Assembly: GCA_944372525.1 (NCBI GenBank)
Contig: CALVZL010000003.1
Span: forward strand, 1 to 49,044
Length of the DNA stretch: 49,044 nt
Reading direction: 5' to 3'
From: an uncultured Clostridia bacterium
GTDB lineage: Bacteria > Bacillota > Clostridia > Christensenellales > Borkfalkiaceae
Position 1 is the first letter of the stretch. Every line of letters begins with the position of its first letter. Below the pieces are notes generated by a model. It saw nothing but the letters and a program-made list of their open reading frames with translations. It ran no database searches and was not told the origin of the DNA. Below are positions 17,255 to 26,412 of the stretch, one piece after another. A program made the translations under genes and the position numbers.

Positions 17255-18426
17255 AACTTGCCGCACTCATCAAAAAAGAATTTTTCCGCTTTTTCCGCGA
17301 TCCCAAGCTGATTGCGACGATGATCCTTCCCGGGATCCTCATCTTTTTTCTCTATTCGCTGATGGGGGATCTCCTGTGGAGCGAGGAGCAAAAATATGAC
17401 TTCAAGACGGTGTACGTCGGCGGCGAGTCTGCCATCATTCAGCCGCTTTTGCAACAGGCTGCGGTGCAGCTGACGGGACAGGAGGATTGGACACTGACGC
17501 CCGCCGAGGATGTCGAACAGGCGAAAGAAGCGGTTCGCGAAGAAAAGGCGACAGCGCTGATTCTCTTTGACGAAAATTTTGACGAGCGAATCCTGTCCTA
17601 TTCTCCGGAAAGCGGAGAGCGTGCGCCGCAGGTTCGGATTTATTATTGTTCTGCCGATGAGACGAGCGCGGCGTTCTATTCGCTGGCGATCTCCGTGCTG
17701 GACGCATATGAGAGCACCGTTTCCAATATGTTTGACGTCAATCTTTCGGATGAGGTGTTTGATTTTTCTTCCGAGGCCGATGTTCTGGTGTCGTTGTTGG
17801 GCGGATTCCTGCCCTTCCTGATCGTTGCGCTCATCTTCTCTTCCTGCATGAGCATTACGCTCGAATCGGTGGCGGGAGAGAAGGAGCGGGGCACGCTTGC
17901 CACTGTCCTTGTGACATCGGTCCGTCGTTCGGATATCGCGTTGGGGAAAGTCATTCCGCTCAGCTGCATATCCGTGATCGGCGCACTCTCCAGTTTTCTC
18001 GGGGTCATCTTCAGTTTTCCCAAGCTCATGGGGATATCTGTTTCCGGTATGGCGGGGGCCTTCGGAATTTCCAGCTATTTGCAGCTTTTGCTCTCCGTAT
18101 GCAGTGTCGTGCCCTTCATCGTCGCGCTGCTTACCCTGGTGTCCGCTTATTCGAAGTCGGTCAAGGAAGCTTCGGCGTATTCCGGCGTCGTCATGATCTT
18201 CGTCATGGTGTTGTCTCTTGCTGCCGGAATCGTCGACATGAACGGACTCTGGGTGGCATTTGTCCCCGTTTTGGGTACGGTTTCTTGCATCAGCCGGATT
18301 ATGGATCTGTCTGTCACTCTCGGGATGACGTTGCTCACAGTCGGCGTGAATTTGGTCTATACGGTAGTGCTGATCTTTCTGATTGCAAAGATGCTTTCGA
18401 GCGAACGGATCATGTTCGGGAAGTGA
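17251..18426 (+). CDS. ABC-2 family transporter permease, NatB-like
   Basis: A 391-residue membrane subunit partnering the ATPase upstream, with which it overlaps by ATGA. The N-terminus KKEFFRFFRDPKLI leads into a first transmembrane helix at about 23-42; a large extracellular domain spans about 45-185; five or so further helices follow from about 188 to 385 (including LLGGFLPFLIVALIFSSCMSI and a KERGTLATVLVTSVRR coupling segment after it). This is the NatB/ABC-2 half-transporter layout. Because the operon has its own SigA promoter and terminator it is not clearly tied to the sigma module beside it, although a link through the sigma factor is possible. Confidence 0.88.
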   Translation: MKLAALIKKEFFRFFRDPKLIATMILPGILIFFLYSLMGDLLWSEEQKYDFKTVYVGGESAIIQPLLQQAAVQLTGQEDWTLTPAEDVEQAKEAVREEKATALILFDENFDERILSYSPESGERAPQVRIYYCSADETSAAFYSLAISVLDAYESTVSNMFDVNLSDEVFDFSSEADVLVSLLGGFLPFLIVALIFSSCMSITLESVAGEKERGTLATVLVTSVRRSDIALGKVIPLSCISVIGALSSFLGVIFSFPKLMGISVSGMAGAFGISSYLQLLLSVCSVVPFIVALLTLVSAYSKSVKEASAYSGVVMIFVMVLSLAAGIVDMNGLWVAFVPVLGTVSCISRIMDLSVTLGMTLLTVGVNLVYTVVLIFLIAKMLSSERIMFGK

Positions 18427-18448
18427 GTCCGAACAAAAAAAAGAAAAA

Positions 18449-18477
18449 GACGCGCCGCGATCCGCGGCGCGTCTTTT
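18449..18477 (+). terminator. Rho-independent terminator after the permease gene
   Basis: GACGCGCCGCG-ATC-CGCGGCGCGTC, an 11-bp perfect GC-rich stem followed by TTTT. The run of A residues just before it would let it also work on the opposite strand. Confidence 0.92.
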
Positions 18478-18523
18478 GTCCGAGCAAAAGGCAAATATAT
18501 GTTTTGTTTTTTTGCGAATGCGG

Positions 18524-18529
18524 TATAAT
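18524..18529 (+). promoter_or_regulatory. Likely -10 box of the clpB promoter
   Basis: A perfect TATAAT lies 33 nt before the clpB start; the matching -35 region is T-rich and poor. I looked for CtsR heptad repeats and CIRCE inverted repeats between the preceding terminator and the start codon and saw neither, so heat-shock control of this gene by those repressors is not supported. Confidence 0.5.
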
Positions 18530-18561
18530 TCATTAGAAAGAACAAGAGGGAGGAAATTGCG

Positions 18562-21141
18562 ATGAATGCCAATGTATATACACAGAAATCGTTGCAGGCG
18601 ATCCAGGAGGCGCAAAATCTCGCGACGGAGTACGGGAACAACGAACTCACCTGTACGCATCTTTGCTGCGCGCTCCTCGAGCGGGACGGCCTGATTTGGC
18701 GTATTATGAACCGGATCGGCGTGGACGCCTCGGGATTTTCCCGTGCCGTTCAGGATGAGACGGAGCGGCTGCCCCGCGTTTCCGGATCCGGAGCGGGTCA
18801 GGTGTATGCCGCTGCCTCGTTCACGCGGCTTCTGAGCGAAGCGGAACGGCTGGCAAAGAGCATGAAGGACGATTACGTCTCGGTGGAACATCTTTTTCTC
18901 TGTCTGTTTGACAATGCGGACAGTCGGCTGGAAGAGGTCTTTCGTCGGTTCGGCGTGACCAAAGACAAATTTCTGAAGGGGCTCAAAGAGGTGCGCGGGA
19001 ATCAGAACGTAAAGAGCGATAATCCGGAGGAATCTTACGAAGCGCTCGAGAAGTACGGCGCGGATCTCACGAAACGAGCGCGCGAACATAAGCTGGAGCC
19101 CGTGATCGGACGGGATGAAGAGATCCGCAATGTGATCCGCATTCTTTCGAGAAAGACCAAAAACAATCCCGTGCTCATCGGCGAGCCGGGCGTGGGAAAG
19201 ACGGCGATCGCCGAAGGGCTTGCACAGCGGATCGTCAAGGGCGACGTGCCGGAGGGCTTGAAGAACAAGACGCTCTTTTCCCTGGATATGGGCGCGCTGA
19301 TCGCGGGCGCTAAATATCGCGGAGAATTTGAGGAACGGCTCAAGGCGGTTCTGGAAGAAGTGACGAAGTCCGAAGGGCGGATTTTGCTCTTTGTCGACGA
19401 ATTGCATACTGTCGTGGGCGCGGGAAAAACCGAAGGCGCCATGGACGCGGGCAACCTGCTCAAACCGCTTCTTGCGCGGGGAGAGTTGCATTGCATCGGC
19501 GCAACGACGCTTGACGAATACAGAAAATACATCGAGAAGGATGCGGCGCTGGAACGGCGGTTCCAGCCCGTGATGGTGGGGGAGCCTTCCGTGGAGGATA
19601 CGATTTCCATTCTGCGCGGATTGAAAGAGCGCTTTGAGATCTTTCACGGCGTACGCATTCACGACGACGCGCTGGTCGCCGCGGCGACGCTTTCCAACCG
19701 CTATATCACGGATCGGTTTCTGCCCGACAAGGCGATCGACCTTGTCGACGAGGCGGCGGCGATGATCCGCACGGAGATCGATTCCATGCCCTCGGATATG
19801 GATGCGCTGCACCGCAAAATCGTTCAGCTGCAGGTGGAGGAAAAAGCACTATCGAAAGAGAAAGACAATCTCTCTGTCGCGCGCTACGAAGCGCTTCGGA
19901 AGGAGCTTGCCGAACTGCAGGAGAAGTTCGACGTCATGAAGGCAAAGTGGGAGGACGAAAAAAATGCCATTCGTTCCGAAAAGGAGCTGAAAGAGAAAAT
20001 TGACGAGGTGAAGGGCGAGATCGATTCCGCCACCAACCGCGGCGAATACGAAAAGGCGTCTCGCCTCAAATACGGGGATCTCGCCACGCTGGAGGCGCAG
20101 CTCGAACAGGCGAAGAAGAATGTGAGCGGGCGGGAAAACGCTCTCTTGCAGGACGAGGTAACGGAGGAAGAGATCAACCGTATTGTGGCGCGCTGGACGG
20201 GGATTCCCGTGGCAAGACTCAAGGAGGGGGAACGCGAAAAACTGTTGCGGCTTCCCGAGCAGTTGCATCGGCGGGTCGTCGGACAGGATGAAGCGGTCGA
20301 AAAAGTCTCGGAGGCGATTTTGCGTTCCCGCGCGGGGATCTCCGATCCCAATCGGCCCATCGGTTCGTTCCTTTTTCTCGGGCCGACCGGTGTCGGGAAG
20401 ACGGAACTTGCCAAGTCGCTTGCGGAAAATCTGTTTGACGACGAAAAAAATATCGTTCGGATCGATATGTCCGAATATATGGAAAAGTTTTCGGTCTCCC
20501 GTCTGCTGGGAGCGCCTCCCGGATATGTCGAATACGAAGAGTGCGGCACGCTCACGGAGGCGGTCCTCAGAAGCCCGTATTCCATCGTATTGTTCGACGA
20601 GATCGAAAAAGCACATCCCGACGTGTTCAATATTTTGCTTCAGATCTTGGATGACGGCCGCGTGACGGACTCGCAGGGAAGAACGGTGGATTTTAAAAAT
20701 ACGATCATCATCCTCACCTCCAACCTCGGATCCGAGATCATCATGGAGGGGATCGAGGAAGGGGATATTTCCAAGTCGGCGCGGGAAAAGGTCGGAGAAT
20801 TGCTCAAGCGCTCCTTCCGTCCGGAGTTCCTCAACCGTTTGGACGAAATTATCATGTTTAAGCCGCTGACGCAGGAGAATATCGGGGCGATCGTCGATAT
20901 TTTGCTCGAACGTCTGCGCAACCGTCTGAAGGCGGAACACCTCAATCTCGAAGTGACCAATCGGGCGAAAGAATACATCGTTGACTACGGGTACGACAGC
21001 GTGTACGGAGCCCGTCCGCTCAAGAGGTTTATTCAGTCTCATGCGGAGACGCCGATCGCCAAGTATATGATCGCGGAAAATCCCGAGGCGGGGAGCACGA
21101 TCACACTGGACGCTGACGTCAACGGACTTTGTCTCAGATAA
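18562..21141 (+). CDS. clpB: ClpB-type AAA+ disaggregase
   Basis: An 859-residue Hsp100 chaperone that threads aggregated proteins through its pore with DnaK. Order: N-terminal Clp repeat domain 1 to about 145; first AAA+ domain with Walker A GEPGVGKT at 207-214; a long coiled-coil middle domain about 400-525, which distinguishes ClpB from ClpC; second AAA+ domain with Walker A GPTGVGKT at 607-614; and a C-terminal domain. The absence of an obvious ClpP-binding loop also favours ClpB. Odd point: the second-domain pore loop, GYVGYEEGG in the usual family, reads GYVEYEECG at 654-662, although the central Tyr is kept. GGGAGG precedes the ATG. Confidence 0.93.
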   Translation: MNANVYTQKSLQAIQEAQNLATEYGNNELTCTHLCCALLERDGLIWRIMNRIGVDASGFSRAVQDETERLPRVSGSGAGQVYAAASFTRLLSEAERLAKSMKDDYVSVEHLFLCLFDNADSRLEEVFRRFGVTKDKFLKGLKEVRGNQNVKSDNPEESYEALEKYGADLTKRAREHKLEPVIGRDEEIRNVIRILSRKTKNNPVLIGEPGVGKTAIAEGLAQRIVKGDVPEGLKNKTLFSLDMGALIAGAKYRGEFEERLKAVLEEVTKSEGRILLFVDELHTVVGAGKTEGAMDAGNLLKPLLARGELHCIGATTLDEYRKYIEKDAALERRFQPVMVGEPSVEDTISILRGLKERFEIFHGVRIHDDALVAAATLSNRYITDRFLPDKAIDLVDEAAAMIRTEIDSMPSDMDALHRKIVQLQVEEKALSKEKDNLSVARYEALRKELAELQEKFDVMKAKWEDEKNAIRSEKELKEKIDEVKGEIDSATNRGEYEKASRLKYGDLATLEAQLEQAKKNVSGRENALLQDEVTEEEINRIVARWTGIPVARLKEGEREKLLRLPEQLHRRVVGQDEAVEKVSEAILRSRAGISDPNRPIGSFLFLGPTGVGKTELAKSLAENLFDDEKNIVRIDMSEYMEKFSVSRLLGAPPGYVEYEECGTLTEAVLRSPYSIVLFDEIEKAHPDVFNILLQILDDGRVTDSQGRTVDFKNTIIILTSNLGSEIIMEGIEEGDISKSAREKVGELLKRSFRPEFLNRLDEIIMFKPLTQENIGAIVDILLERLRNRLKAEHLNLEVTNRAKEYIVDYGYDSVYGARPLKRFIQSHAETPIAKYMIAENPEAGSTITLDADVNGLCLR

Positions 21142-21148
21142 CATTCGG

Positions 21149-21191
21149 AAAACGATCCGCGCAGCCGATGCTTTGCGCGGATCGTTTTTTT
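21149..21191 (+). terminator. Rho-independent terminator after clpB
   Basis: A 14-bp stem, AAAACGATCCGCGC with GCGCGGATCGTTTT, a 12-nt loop, and a T-run of seven or more. It begins 8 nt after the clpB stop. Confidence 0.92.
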
Positions 21192-21230
21192 GCGCTCCAA
21201 CGCTTTCGGAAGGATTTTTCGGGGAGGGGA

Positions 21231-21259
21231 TTGACTTTTTTCCGGTGCGGTGGTATCAT
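21231..21259 (+). promoter_or_regulatory. SigA-type promoter for recX-birA
   Basis: TTGACT and TATCAT with a 17-nt spacer, 26 nt before the chosen ATG of recX. The promoter position is what rules out longer upstream starts for recX. No LexA/SOS box is visible between it and the start. Confidence 0.75.
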
Positions 21260-21284
21260 AGAAAGCGAAATAAGGAAGGGCGCC

Positions 21285-21902
21285 ATGTCGGAAATCACTC
21301 GGATTTCCCCGCAGAAGGGGGATAAAACACGTTGCAACATCGAGACGGACGGGAGATTTTGCTGCGGCATGAAGTTGGAGACGGTCGTGAGAAATCGACT
21401 GCATGTGGGGTCTGTGGTGACGCGCGAAGAATTGGTTCGGCTGCAACTCGAGAGCGAAAAGGCGACTGCATTCGACAAAGCGCTTTCCCACATCTCCGCG
21501 TCCATGAAGACGGAGCGGGAGATCCGCTCCTTTCTCGTAAGGAAAGGGTATCTCGAAGAAGTATGCGATGATGTCGTGGAAAAAATGAAAGCGAACGGAT
21601 TTCTTGACGACGGGGCGTATGCAGCCGCGTATTGCGAAAGTGCGGGGAAGCGAAAGGGCAGACGCCTGATCGAGGCGGAACTGCGGCGGAGAGGGGTGCC
21701 GGATGATGAGATCGCGGATGCGATCGGGCAGATGTCAGGAGAAGAGGAGGGTTTGCGCAGAGCGCTCGAAAAGTATCTGAAGAATAAACCGAACGACAGA
21801 AAGACATTTGCGAAAGCATATGCATATCTGCTTTCCCGCGGATATGAATCCGACATGGTCCGCGCTGCGCTTTCAGAGTGCGGAGCGGAGGAAGAAACAT
21901 GA
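21285..21902 (+). CDS. recX: Regulatory protein RecX
   Basis: A 205-residue RecX, which binds RecA filaments and limits recombinase activity. The all-helical tandem-repeat core is recognisable from about residue 65: FDKALSHISASMKTEREIRSFLVRKGY, then DVVEKMKANGFLDDGAYAAAYCES, then GRRLIEAELRRRGVPDDEI, as in Bacillota RecX. The ATG at 21285 has AAGGAAGGG upstream and lies just after the promoter. The first 25 or so residues are not part of the conserved family. The stop overlaps birA by ATGA, so recX and birA share a transcript. recA is not in this window. Confidence 0.88.
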   Translation: MSEITRISPQKGDKTRCNIETDGRFCCGMKLETVVRNRLHVGSVVTREELVRLQLESEKATAFDKALSHISASMKTEREIRSFLVRKGYLEEVCDDVVEKMKANGFLDDGAYAAAYCESAGKRKGRRLIEAELRRRGVPDDEIADAIGQMSGEEEGLRRALEKYLKNKPNDRKTFAKAYAYLLSRGYESDMVRAALSECGAEEET

Positions 21903-22582
21903 AACTGGAACTCCTGGAAGAGGTCGATTCGACCAATCTCTATGCCAGGCGCTATTTGGAGACGGGAGAGAGCGTGGTCGTCTGCGCCCGCCGTCAGACA
22001 GGGGGCAGGGGGACCAAGGGAAGGAGCTTTCTGTCCGGAGAAGGCGGCGTTTATCTGACCCGGGTTTTTTTTCCGGAAAATTTTCCGGCCGATCGGCTTT
22101 TTCTCGCGACGGAAAACGCTGCGGTTGCCGTCTGTAAGACGGCGGAAGACTACGGGCTGTCCCCCCGTATCAAGTGGCCGAACGATGTTCTGATCGGGGG
22201 AAAGAAACTTGCCGGCATTTTGATTGAAAATGTCGTGCGCGGATCCTTTCTGTATGCAAGTCTGATCGGGATCGGGCTCAATGTATCCAACGATCTCACT
22301 GCGCTCGGCGGAATCGCCGTCTCGCTGAACGAAGCGACGGGACGAAAGCTGGATGTGGAGGAAGTGCGCGACAAGCTGATCTTTCATCTGGATATGTTCG
22401 ACCATACTGCGGAATATCGCGAAAGGGCCGCTTTTCTGGGGAAGGAGATCATGGTTACGGAGGGAACGCGCCGCTATTCGGCGCGGGCGCTGGATGTTCT
22501 GCCAGACGGCAGGCTGCAGATCGAGACGGAGGACGGGATGCGGGCTCTTTCGGCGGCGGAGATCGGCATTCGCGTGGACTGA
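21899..22582 (+). CDS. birA: Biotin protein ligase (catalytic-only form)
   Basis: A 227-residue biotin--[acetyl-CoA carboxylase] ligase: it makes biotinyl-AMP and transfers biotin to a Lys of carboxylase carrier domains. Visible family motifs are EVDSTN at 7-12, the biotinyl-AMP loop GRGTKGRSF at about 36-44, and KWPNDVLIGGKKLAGIL at about 92-108. It begins straight at the catalytic domain, without the N-terminal helix-turn-helix of bifunctional BirA, so it should not repress biotin genes. The ATG overlaps the recX stop and has GGAGGAAG upstream. A GC hairpin and a 307-nt gap follow. Confidence 0.9.
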   Translation: MKLELLEEVDSTNLYARRYLETGESVVVCARRQTGGRGTKGRSFLSGEGGVYLTRVFFPENFPADRLFLATENAAVAVCKTAEDYGLSPRIKWPNDVLIGGKKLAGILIENVVRGSFLYASLIGIGLNVSNDLTALGGIAVSLNEATGRKLDVEEVRDKLIFHLDMFDHTAEYRERAAFLGKEIMVTEGTRRYSARALDVLPDGRLQIETEDGMRALSAAEIGIRVD

Positions 22583-22592
22583 ACAAAGAGAA

Positions 22593-22610
22593 GGCGCGGC
22601 TTTTCGCGCC
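22593..22610 (+). other. GC-rich hairpin without T-tract, then an empty gap to 22889
   Basis: GGCGCG-(6 nt)-CGCGCC lies 10 nt after birA; no T-run follows, so it is at best a rho-dependent pause or mRNA-end stabiliser. The rest of the gap up to 22889 has coding-like GC content, but I found no start with a ribosome binding site and no recognisable product in any frame. An acpS gene, common next to nnr elsewhere, is not there. Confidence 0.4.
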
Positions 22611-22889
22611 GCAGGATATGCACCTTTGGCGGAAGCGGTCCTTTTTTCCGTTCGAGCCGGAAGGTCATACTCGGTCAATAGGATTTGCTTCAGCGGAGCG
22701 ATTGCATTCTTCCGTGCTGCGCGTGTCAGTCGGCGGGGAATACGGGCCCGGCAGGTGGTCAACGTTAAAATGCGGGTGCGGAGTGCGGTTTTTGCGGTCT
22801 ACGACCGGAGGAGAAATATCGGATTGCGGAGCGGGAGTGCTTTTTCCCGATTTTCGGCACGGAGAGGTTCCGCGCGCACAGGAGTTGAT

Positions 22890-24347
22890 ATGCGGGTTTC
22901 GTACACGATGGCGCAGATGCGCGAAGCAGACAAAAAAACAATTGCCGGCGGTGTTCCGTCGATTATGCTGATGGAACGTGCGGGGCAAGGGCTTGCGGAC
23001 GCCGTGCTCGCGGCAATGGAAAGGAAGGGGGCGGAGGAGGCGCTGTTCGTCTGCGGCGGAGGAAACAACGGCGGAGACGGTTTTGCGGCGGCTCGGATGG
23101 TCATCGAAAGGGGAAGAGCGGCGGCGGTGCTTTGCCTGTCTGACCGTCTAACTCCCGATTGTGCCGAAGAAAAGACGCGCTTTCAGGGAGAGGTGTTCGG
23201 CTGCATTCCGAAGAGAAGATATGCCGTCATTGCGGACTGTGTACTGGGGACCGGAATTTCCCGTGCGCCGCAAGGAAATGCGGCACGGCTGATCGAATTC
23301 ATCAACGGAAGCGGGGCCTATGTCATAAGCGCCGATCTTCCGAGCGGACTTTCGGAAAACGGCGTAGCGTATTCTCCCTGTGTTAAGGCAGACGAGACCA
23401 TATGCATGGGGCTGATGAAAAATGCACTTCTTCTCTGCGACGGTGTCGATACGGCCGGAAAGGTGACGGTCTGTGATATCGGAATCACATCGGAAGACCG
23501 AGGAGCCGAACTTTGGGAAGATCGGGACGTTGCCGTATTTTTTCCCAAAAAAAAGAGCAATGTCAATAAGGGAACGTTCGGGAGTGCGTGTATTCTGACA
23601 GGCGGGACAGATTCTTCCAGCGGAGCGGCTCTGCTTGCGGCAGGTGCGTGTCTCAAGTCGGGTGCGGGCTATACCAAGCTCTGCGCTAAGCAGACGCTGT
23701 GCCCCTATTTGGTGGGAAAACTTCCTTCATGCATTTTGAGAGAATACAGTGCATTGGACGGAGATATTCTCTCTTCGCAGAGTATAGCCGTGGGAATGGG
23801 CGCCGGAGTAAGCGAATGGCTCTATGCGCTTTTGGTGGAACTTCTTCCGGAATATACCGGAACACTGGTGCTTGATGCGGATGCTTTGAACGGATTGAGC
23901 CGATTCGGAGCGGAAATTCTTCATGAGAAAAAATGCCGTGTTGTCGTGACCCCTCATCCCAAGGAGTTTGCAAGATTGATCGGGACAAGCGTGGGCGAGG
24001 TCCTTGCCCATGCAGAGGAATTGGCGAGGAAGTTTGCACGGGAGTACGGAATTGTTGTCGTGCTGAAAAACAACCGTACCATTATCACGGACGGCGAACG
24101 GCTGGCGATCAATCTCACCGGTTCGCCCGTACTCGCAAAAGGAGGGAGCGGAGACGTGCTTTCCGGCATGCTTGCAGGGACTTGTGCGCGCGGCATAGCG
24201 CCTTTTGAAGCAGCTTGCGTCGCCTCTTATCTGCTTGGCAGGGCAGGGGAGATGGTTGCGGAGGAGTTGGGAGAATATGCGGCAGATGCGACAGATATTT
24301 TGGAAAAATTCCCTTCAGCAATCAAATCTGTTTTTGAAAATCGATAA
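22890..24347 (+). CDS. nnr: Bifunctional NAD(P)HX epimerase/dehydratase
   Basis: A 485-residue metabolite-repair enzyme that restores NAD(P)H from its hydrated forms. Residues 1 to about 205 are the epimerase (YjeF_N): ADKKTI at 13-18, a GGGNNGGDG phosphate loop at 56-64, and CVLGTG near 116. Residues about 215-485 are the ADP-dependent dehydratase of the ribokinase fold: SGAALLAAGACLKSGAGY, VLDADALN, TPHPKEFARL, and GGSGDVLSGMLAG at about 418-430 for nucleotide binding. I chose the ATG at 22890 because AGGAG lies 5 nt upstream and the epimerase family begins here; the open frame extends further upstream without a plausible product. Confidence 0.94.
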   Translation: MRVSYTMAQMREADKKTIAGGVPSIMLMERAGQGLADAVLAAMERKGAEEALFVCGGGNNGGDGFAAARMVIERGRAAAVLCLSDRLTPDCAEEKTRFQGEVFGCIPKRRYAVIADCVLGTGISRAPQGNAARLIEFINGSGAYVISADLPSGLSENGVAYSPCVKADETICMGLMKNALLLCDGVDTAGKVTVCDIGITSEDRGAELWEDRDVAVFFPKKKSNVNKGTFGSACILTGGTDSSSGAALLAAGACLKSGAGYTKLCAKQTLCPYLVGKLPSCILREYSALDGDILSSQSIAVGMGAGVSEWLYALLVELLPEYTGTLVLDADALNGLSRFGAEILHEKKCRVVVTPHPKEFARLIGTSVGEVLAHAEELARKFAREYGIVVVLKNNRTIITDGERLAINLTGSPVLAKGGSGDVLSGMLAGTCARGIAPFEAACVASYLLGRAGEMVAEELGEYAADATDILEKFPSAIKSVFENR

Positions 24348-24361
24348 AATCAGGTTAAACG

Positions 24362-24386
24362 TAGTATTATATCTGACATAATACTA
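24362..24386. repeat. AT-rich palindrome sharing words with 26347-26378
   Basis: TAGTATTAT (24362-24370) and ATAATACTA (24378-24386) form a 9-bp inverted repeat. The element also contains TGACATAA at 24374-24381. TAGTATT-TA and TGACATAA recur in the same order downstream of nadD. It sits between the convergent nnr and membrane-protein genes and could be a bidirectional transcription end or a repeat family. Confidence 0.45.
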
Positions 24387-24403
24387 TAATAAATTGAAAA
24401 AAC

Positions 24404-25159
24404 CTACTCTCCGACAAATCCGATCGTCCGAATGAGAATGGCGCCGAGTAAGAGAATGCTTCCGGATACGATGTAATAATAGGGGAAAAAGGCGAACAGG
24501 CTCATGAGGAGGAGAAGGCTTCCGCTCACGAAAAAAGGGCGTGCGTTCTTTTTTGAAAAGATGCGGCGAAGCGTTCTTTTTGCCGTCTTTCGCGGAATTT
24601 TTCCGCAGATGAGGGGGGCTGGCATTGTGTCGGTTCGGGCAAAAAGGGTGTAAACTTCGTCGCCCCGAACGACGGGTACGGAGAAGTCGGCGGCGAGTTT
24701 TTCTGCTTCGTCGCTCAGCGCATTGCAGAGGATATAAAAGGGCGTCTCCCGATAGCGTTTGATCAGAAGGGCGATTTCGTCCGCCGATACGGGTTGCATT
24801 GTAAAAATTGGCACTGCTTCCGCCTCGTCGACACGGAGAGCGTCTCCCTGACAGTGCGCGTCTTTTCCGTCGGCAAGGTAGGCGGCGAGCAGGGCTGCGC
24901 GAATGCGTTCCGGGCGTTCGAGAGCGAGATGGAGGAGGAGTTTATCTCGCTTTTCCCGTTCTTTTTTTCCAAACAGTTTCTGTCTGCTGCGAGACCACAG
25001 AAGCAGGAATACGCCGCATCCGATCGCTGCGGCGAGAAGGGCGGAGATGCTTACGGCAAGGGCGGGCGGCAGCCCGAGATAACGGAACAGACAGAGGGAA
25101 AAAATCCAGCCGCAAAGAGAATAAAATGCGGTGTCAGAAAAAACGGGAAAGTATTTCAT
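24404..25159 (-). CDS. Membrane protein of unknown function
   Basis: A 251-residue protein I cannot assign. Two transmembrane helices lie at about 10-30 and 33-55; a charged, presumably cytoplasmic domain of about 145 residues follows (roughly 58-204); then two closely spaced helices at about 206-225 and 228-247. The middle domain has alternating helix/strand character with a central sequence DEIALLIKRYRETPFYILCNALSDEAEKL, suggesting an alpha/beta fold, but no catalytic motif is clear. The ATG lacks a strong ribosome binding site. It is divergent from nadD, whose start lies 62 nt away, and convergent with nnr. Confidence 0.7.
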   Translation of the reverse strand: MKYFPVFSDTAFYSLCGWIFSLCLFRYLGLPPALAVSISALLAAAIGCGVFLLLWSRSRQKLFGKKEREKRDKLLLHLALERPERIRAALLAAYLADGKDAHCQGDALRVDEAEAVPIFTMQPVSADEIALLIKRYRETPFYILCNALSDEAEKLAADFSVPVVRGDEVYTLFARTDTMPAPLICGKIPRKTAKRTLRRIFSKKNARPFFVSGSLLLLMSLFAFFPYYYIVSGSILLLGAILIRTIGFVGE

Positions 25160-25221
25160 GTCCCAATGTTTCCCGCTTTTTGCCGAAAATAAACGTATTC
25201 AAAGGGGATATCGGTTTTGTC

Positions 25222-26349
25222 ATGAAGATCGGTCTTTTCGGGGGATCGTTCGATCCCGTGCATTTGGAACATGTCCGGTTCGTCTTTGCCGCGATCGAAC
25301 AGCTTGGGCTGGACAAGGTCATTGTCATTCCTTCTTTTGTTGCGCCGCACAAGCTTGGCGGAGCTCGGGCGGATGCGGCTTCGCGTTTTGCAATGTGCCG
25401 CCTGGCTTTTCGGAATTGTCTGCAGGCGGAGGTCAGCGATTACGAGCTTTCGCGCGGGGAGACCAGTTATACCTATATCACCTGCCGTTATTTTGCAGAA
25501 AAGTATCCGGATGCGGAGCGGTATTTTCTCATGGGAGCGGATATGCTGGAGGATTTTTTCACTTGGAAAAATCCCGCCGATATCTTGCAAAATGTTACGC
25601 TTGCCGTTTGCGACAGGGGAGACGGGAGTGCGCGTGCGTTTTCCGAACGATTTGAATCCGTATTTTGCAAAAAACCTTGCTTTCTCGGTTTTTGCGGGGC
25701 GCCCGTTTCTTCCACGCGGCTTCGTGTCGCCCTTGCGTTCGGAAAGCCGGTCGAGGAGTTGGACGAAGCGGTTTCGGCATATCTGCGCGAACACAGTCTC
25801 TATGAGTATCCCGTGATCGCGCGGGGTCTTGCGCTGGAGAAGGAAAAAAGGCGGGAGCACAGTTACCGTGTCGCCTGTCTGGCGTGTGCGCGTGCGCGTG
25901 GCGCGGGGATCTCGGAGGAGAAGGCGCTTCTTGCGGCGGCGCTGCATGATTGCGGAAAATATGTCCCTATGGATTCTCCGTTGCTGAGCAGATTCGTGCC
26001 TCCCTGCGGCGTGCCCGACCCTGTCATGCATCAGTTTACGGGCGCATATCTTGCCGAGCGCCTGCTCGGAATTTGCGACGAAGAAATTCTGAATGCGATC
26101 CGGTATCATACAAGCGGAAGGGCGGAAATGGGGGCGCTGGAGAAACTGATTTTTCTTTCCGATTTATTGGAAGAGGGGAGAAATTTCCCCGGTGTGGAGG
26201 AATTGCGCGCCTTGTTTTTTTGTGACCTTGACAAATGTCTTTTTTGCAGTTTGTCGCATCAGATCGCCTATTTGGAGGCATCCGGCGGGGAAATCTATCC
26301 TTTGACGGGGCAGGCGTATGAATGGATCAGAAAAAAATTTGAAAAATAG
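25222..26349 (+). CDS. nadD: Fusion of NadD and YqeK-type HD hydrolase
   Basis: A 375-residue fusion of two genes that are adjacent in Bacillus. Residues 1 to about 195 are nicotinate-nucleotide adenylyltransferase, which makes deamido-NAD from nicotinate mononucleotide and ATP: GGSFDPVH at 7-14, H17, and SSTRLR at 163-168. Residues about 200-375 are an HD-domain phosphohydrolase like YqeK, reported to cleave diadenosine tetraphosphate symmetrically: H213, H242-D243 in ALHDCGKY, H270, H296 in IRYHTSGRAEMG, and the late Asp in FLSDLLEEGR. The ATG at 25222 is where the NadD family begins; the nearest AAGGGG is about 14 nt away, so the ribosome site is weak. rsfS follows, as nadD-yqeK-rsfS does elsewhere. 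Confidence 0.93.
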   Translation: MKIGLFGGSFDPVHLEHVRFVFAAIEQLGLDKVIVIPSFVAPHKLGGARADAASRFAMCRLAFRNCLQAEVSDYELSRGETSYTYITCRYFAEKYPDAERYFLMGADMLEDFFTWKNPADILQNVTLAVCDRGDGSARAFSERFESVFCKKPCFLGFCGAPVSSTRLRVALAFGKPVEELDEAVSAYLREHSLYEYPVIARGLALEKEKRREHSYRVACLACARARGAGISEEKALLAAALHDCGKYVPMDSPLLSRFVPPCGVPDPVMHQFTGAYLAERLLGICDEEILNAIRYHTSGRAEMGALEKLIFLSDLLEEGRNFPGVEELRALFFCDLDKCLFCSLSHQIAYLEASGGEIYPLTGQAYEWIRKKFEK

Positions 26350-26378
26350 TATTTTACGCAGTACTATGCGTGACATAA
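26347..26378. repeat. Palindrome-containing repeat after nadD
   Basis: TAGTATTTTA (26347-26356), an ACGCA-GTACTA-TGCGT hairpin (26356-26371) and TGACATAA (26371-26378) follow in series; the first TAG is the nadD stop codon. The outer words match the element at 24362-24386, with about 14 nt more between them here. It lies in the gap before rsfS. Confidence 0.4.
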
Positions 26379-26412
26379 AAAAGTAAAAAACCGAAAAGAG
26401 GAGGGAAAAAAG

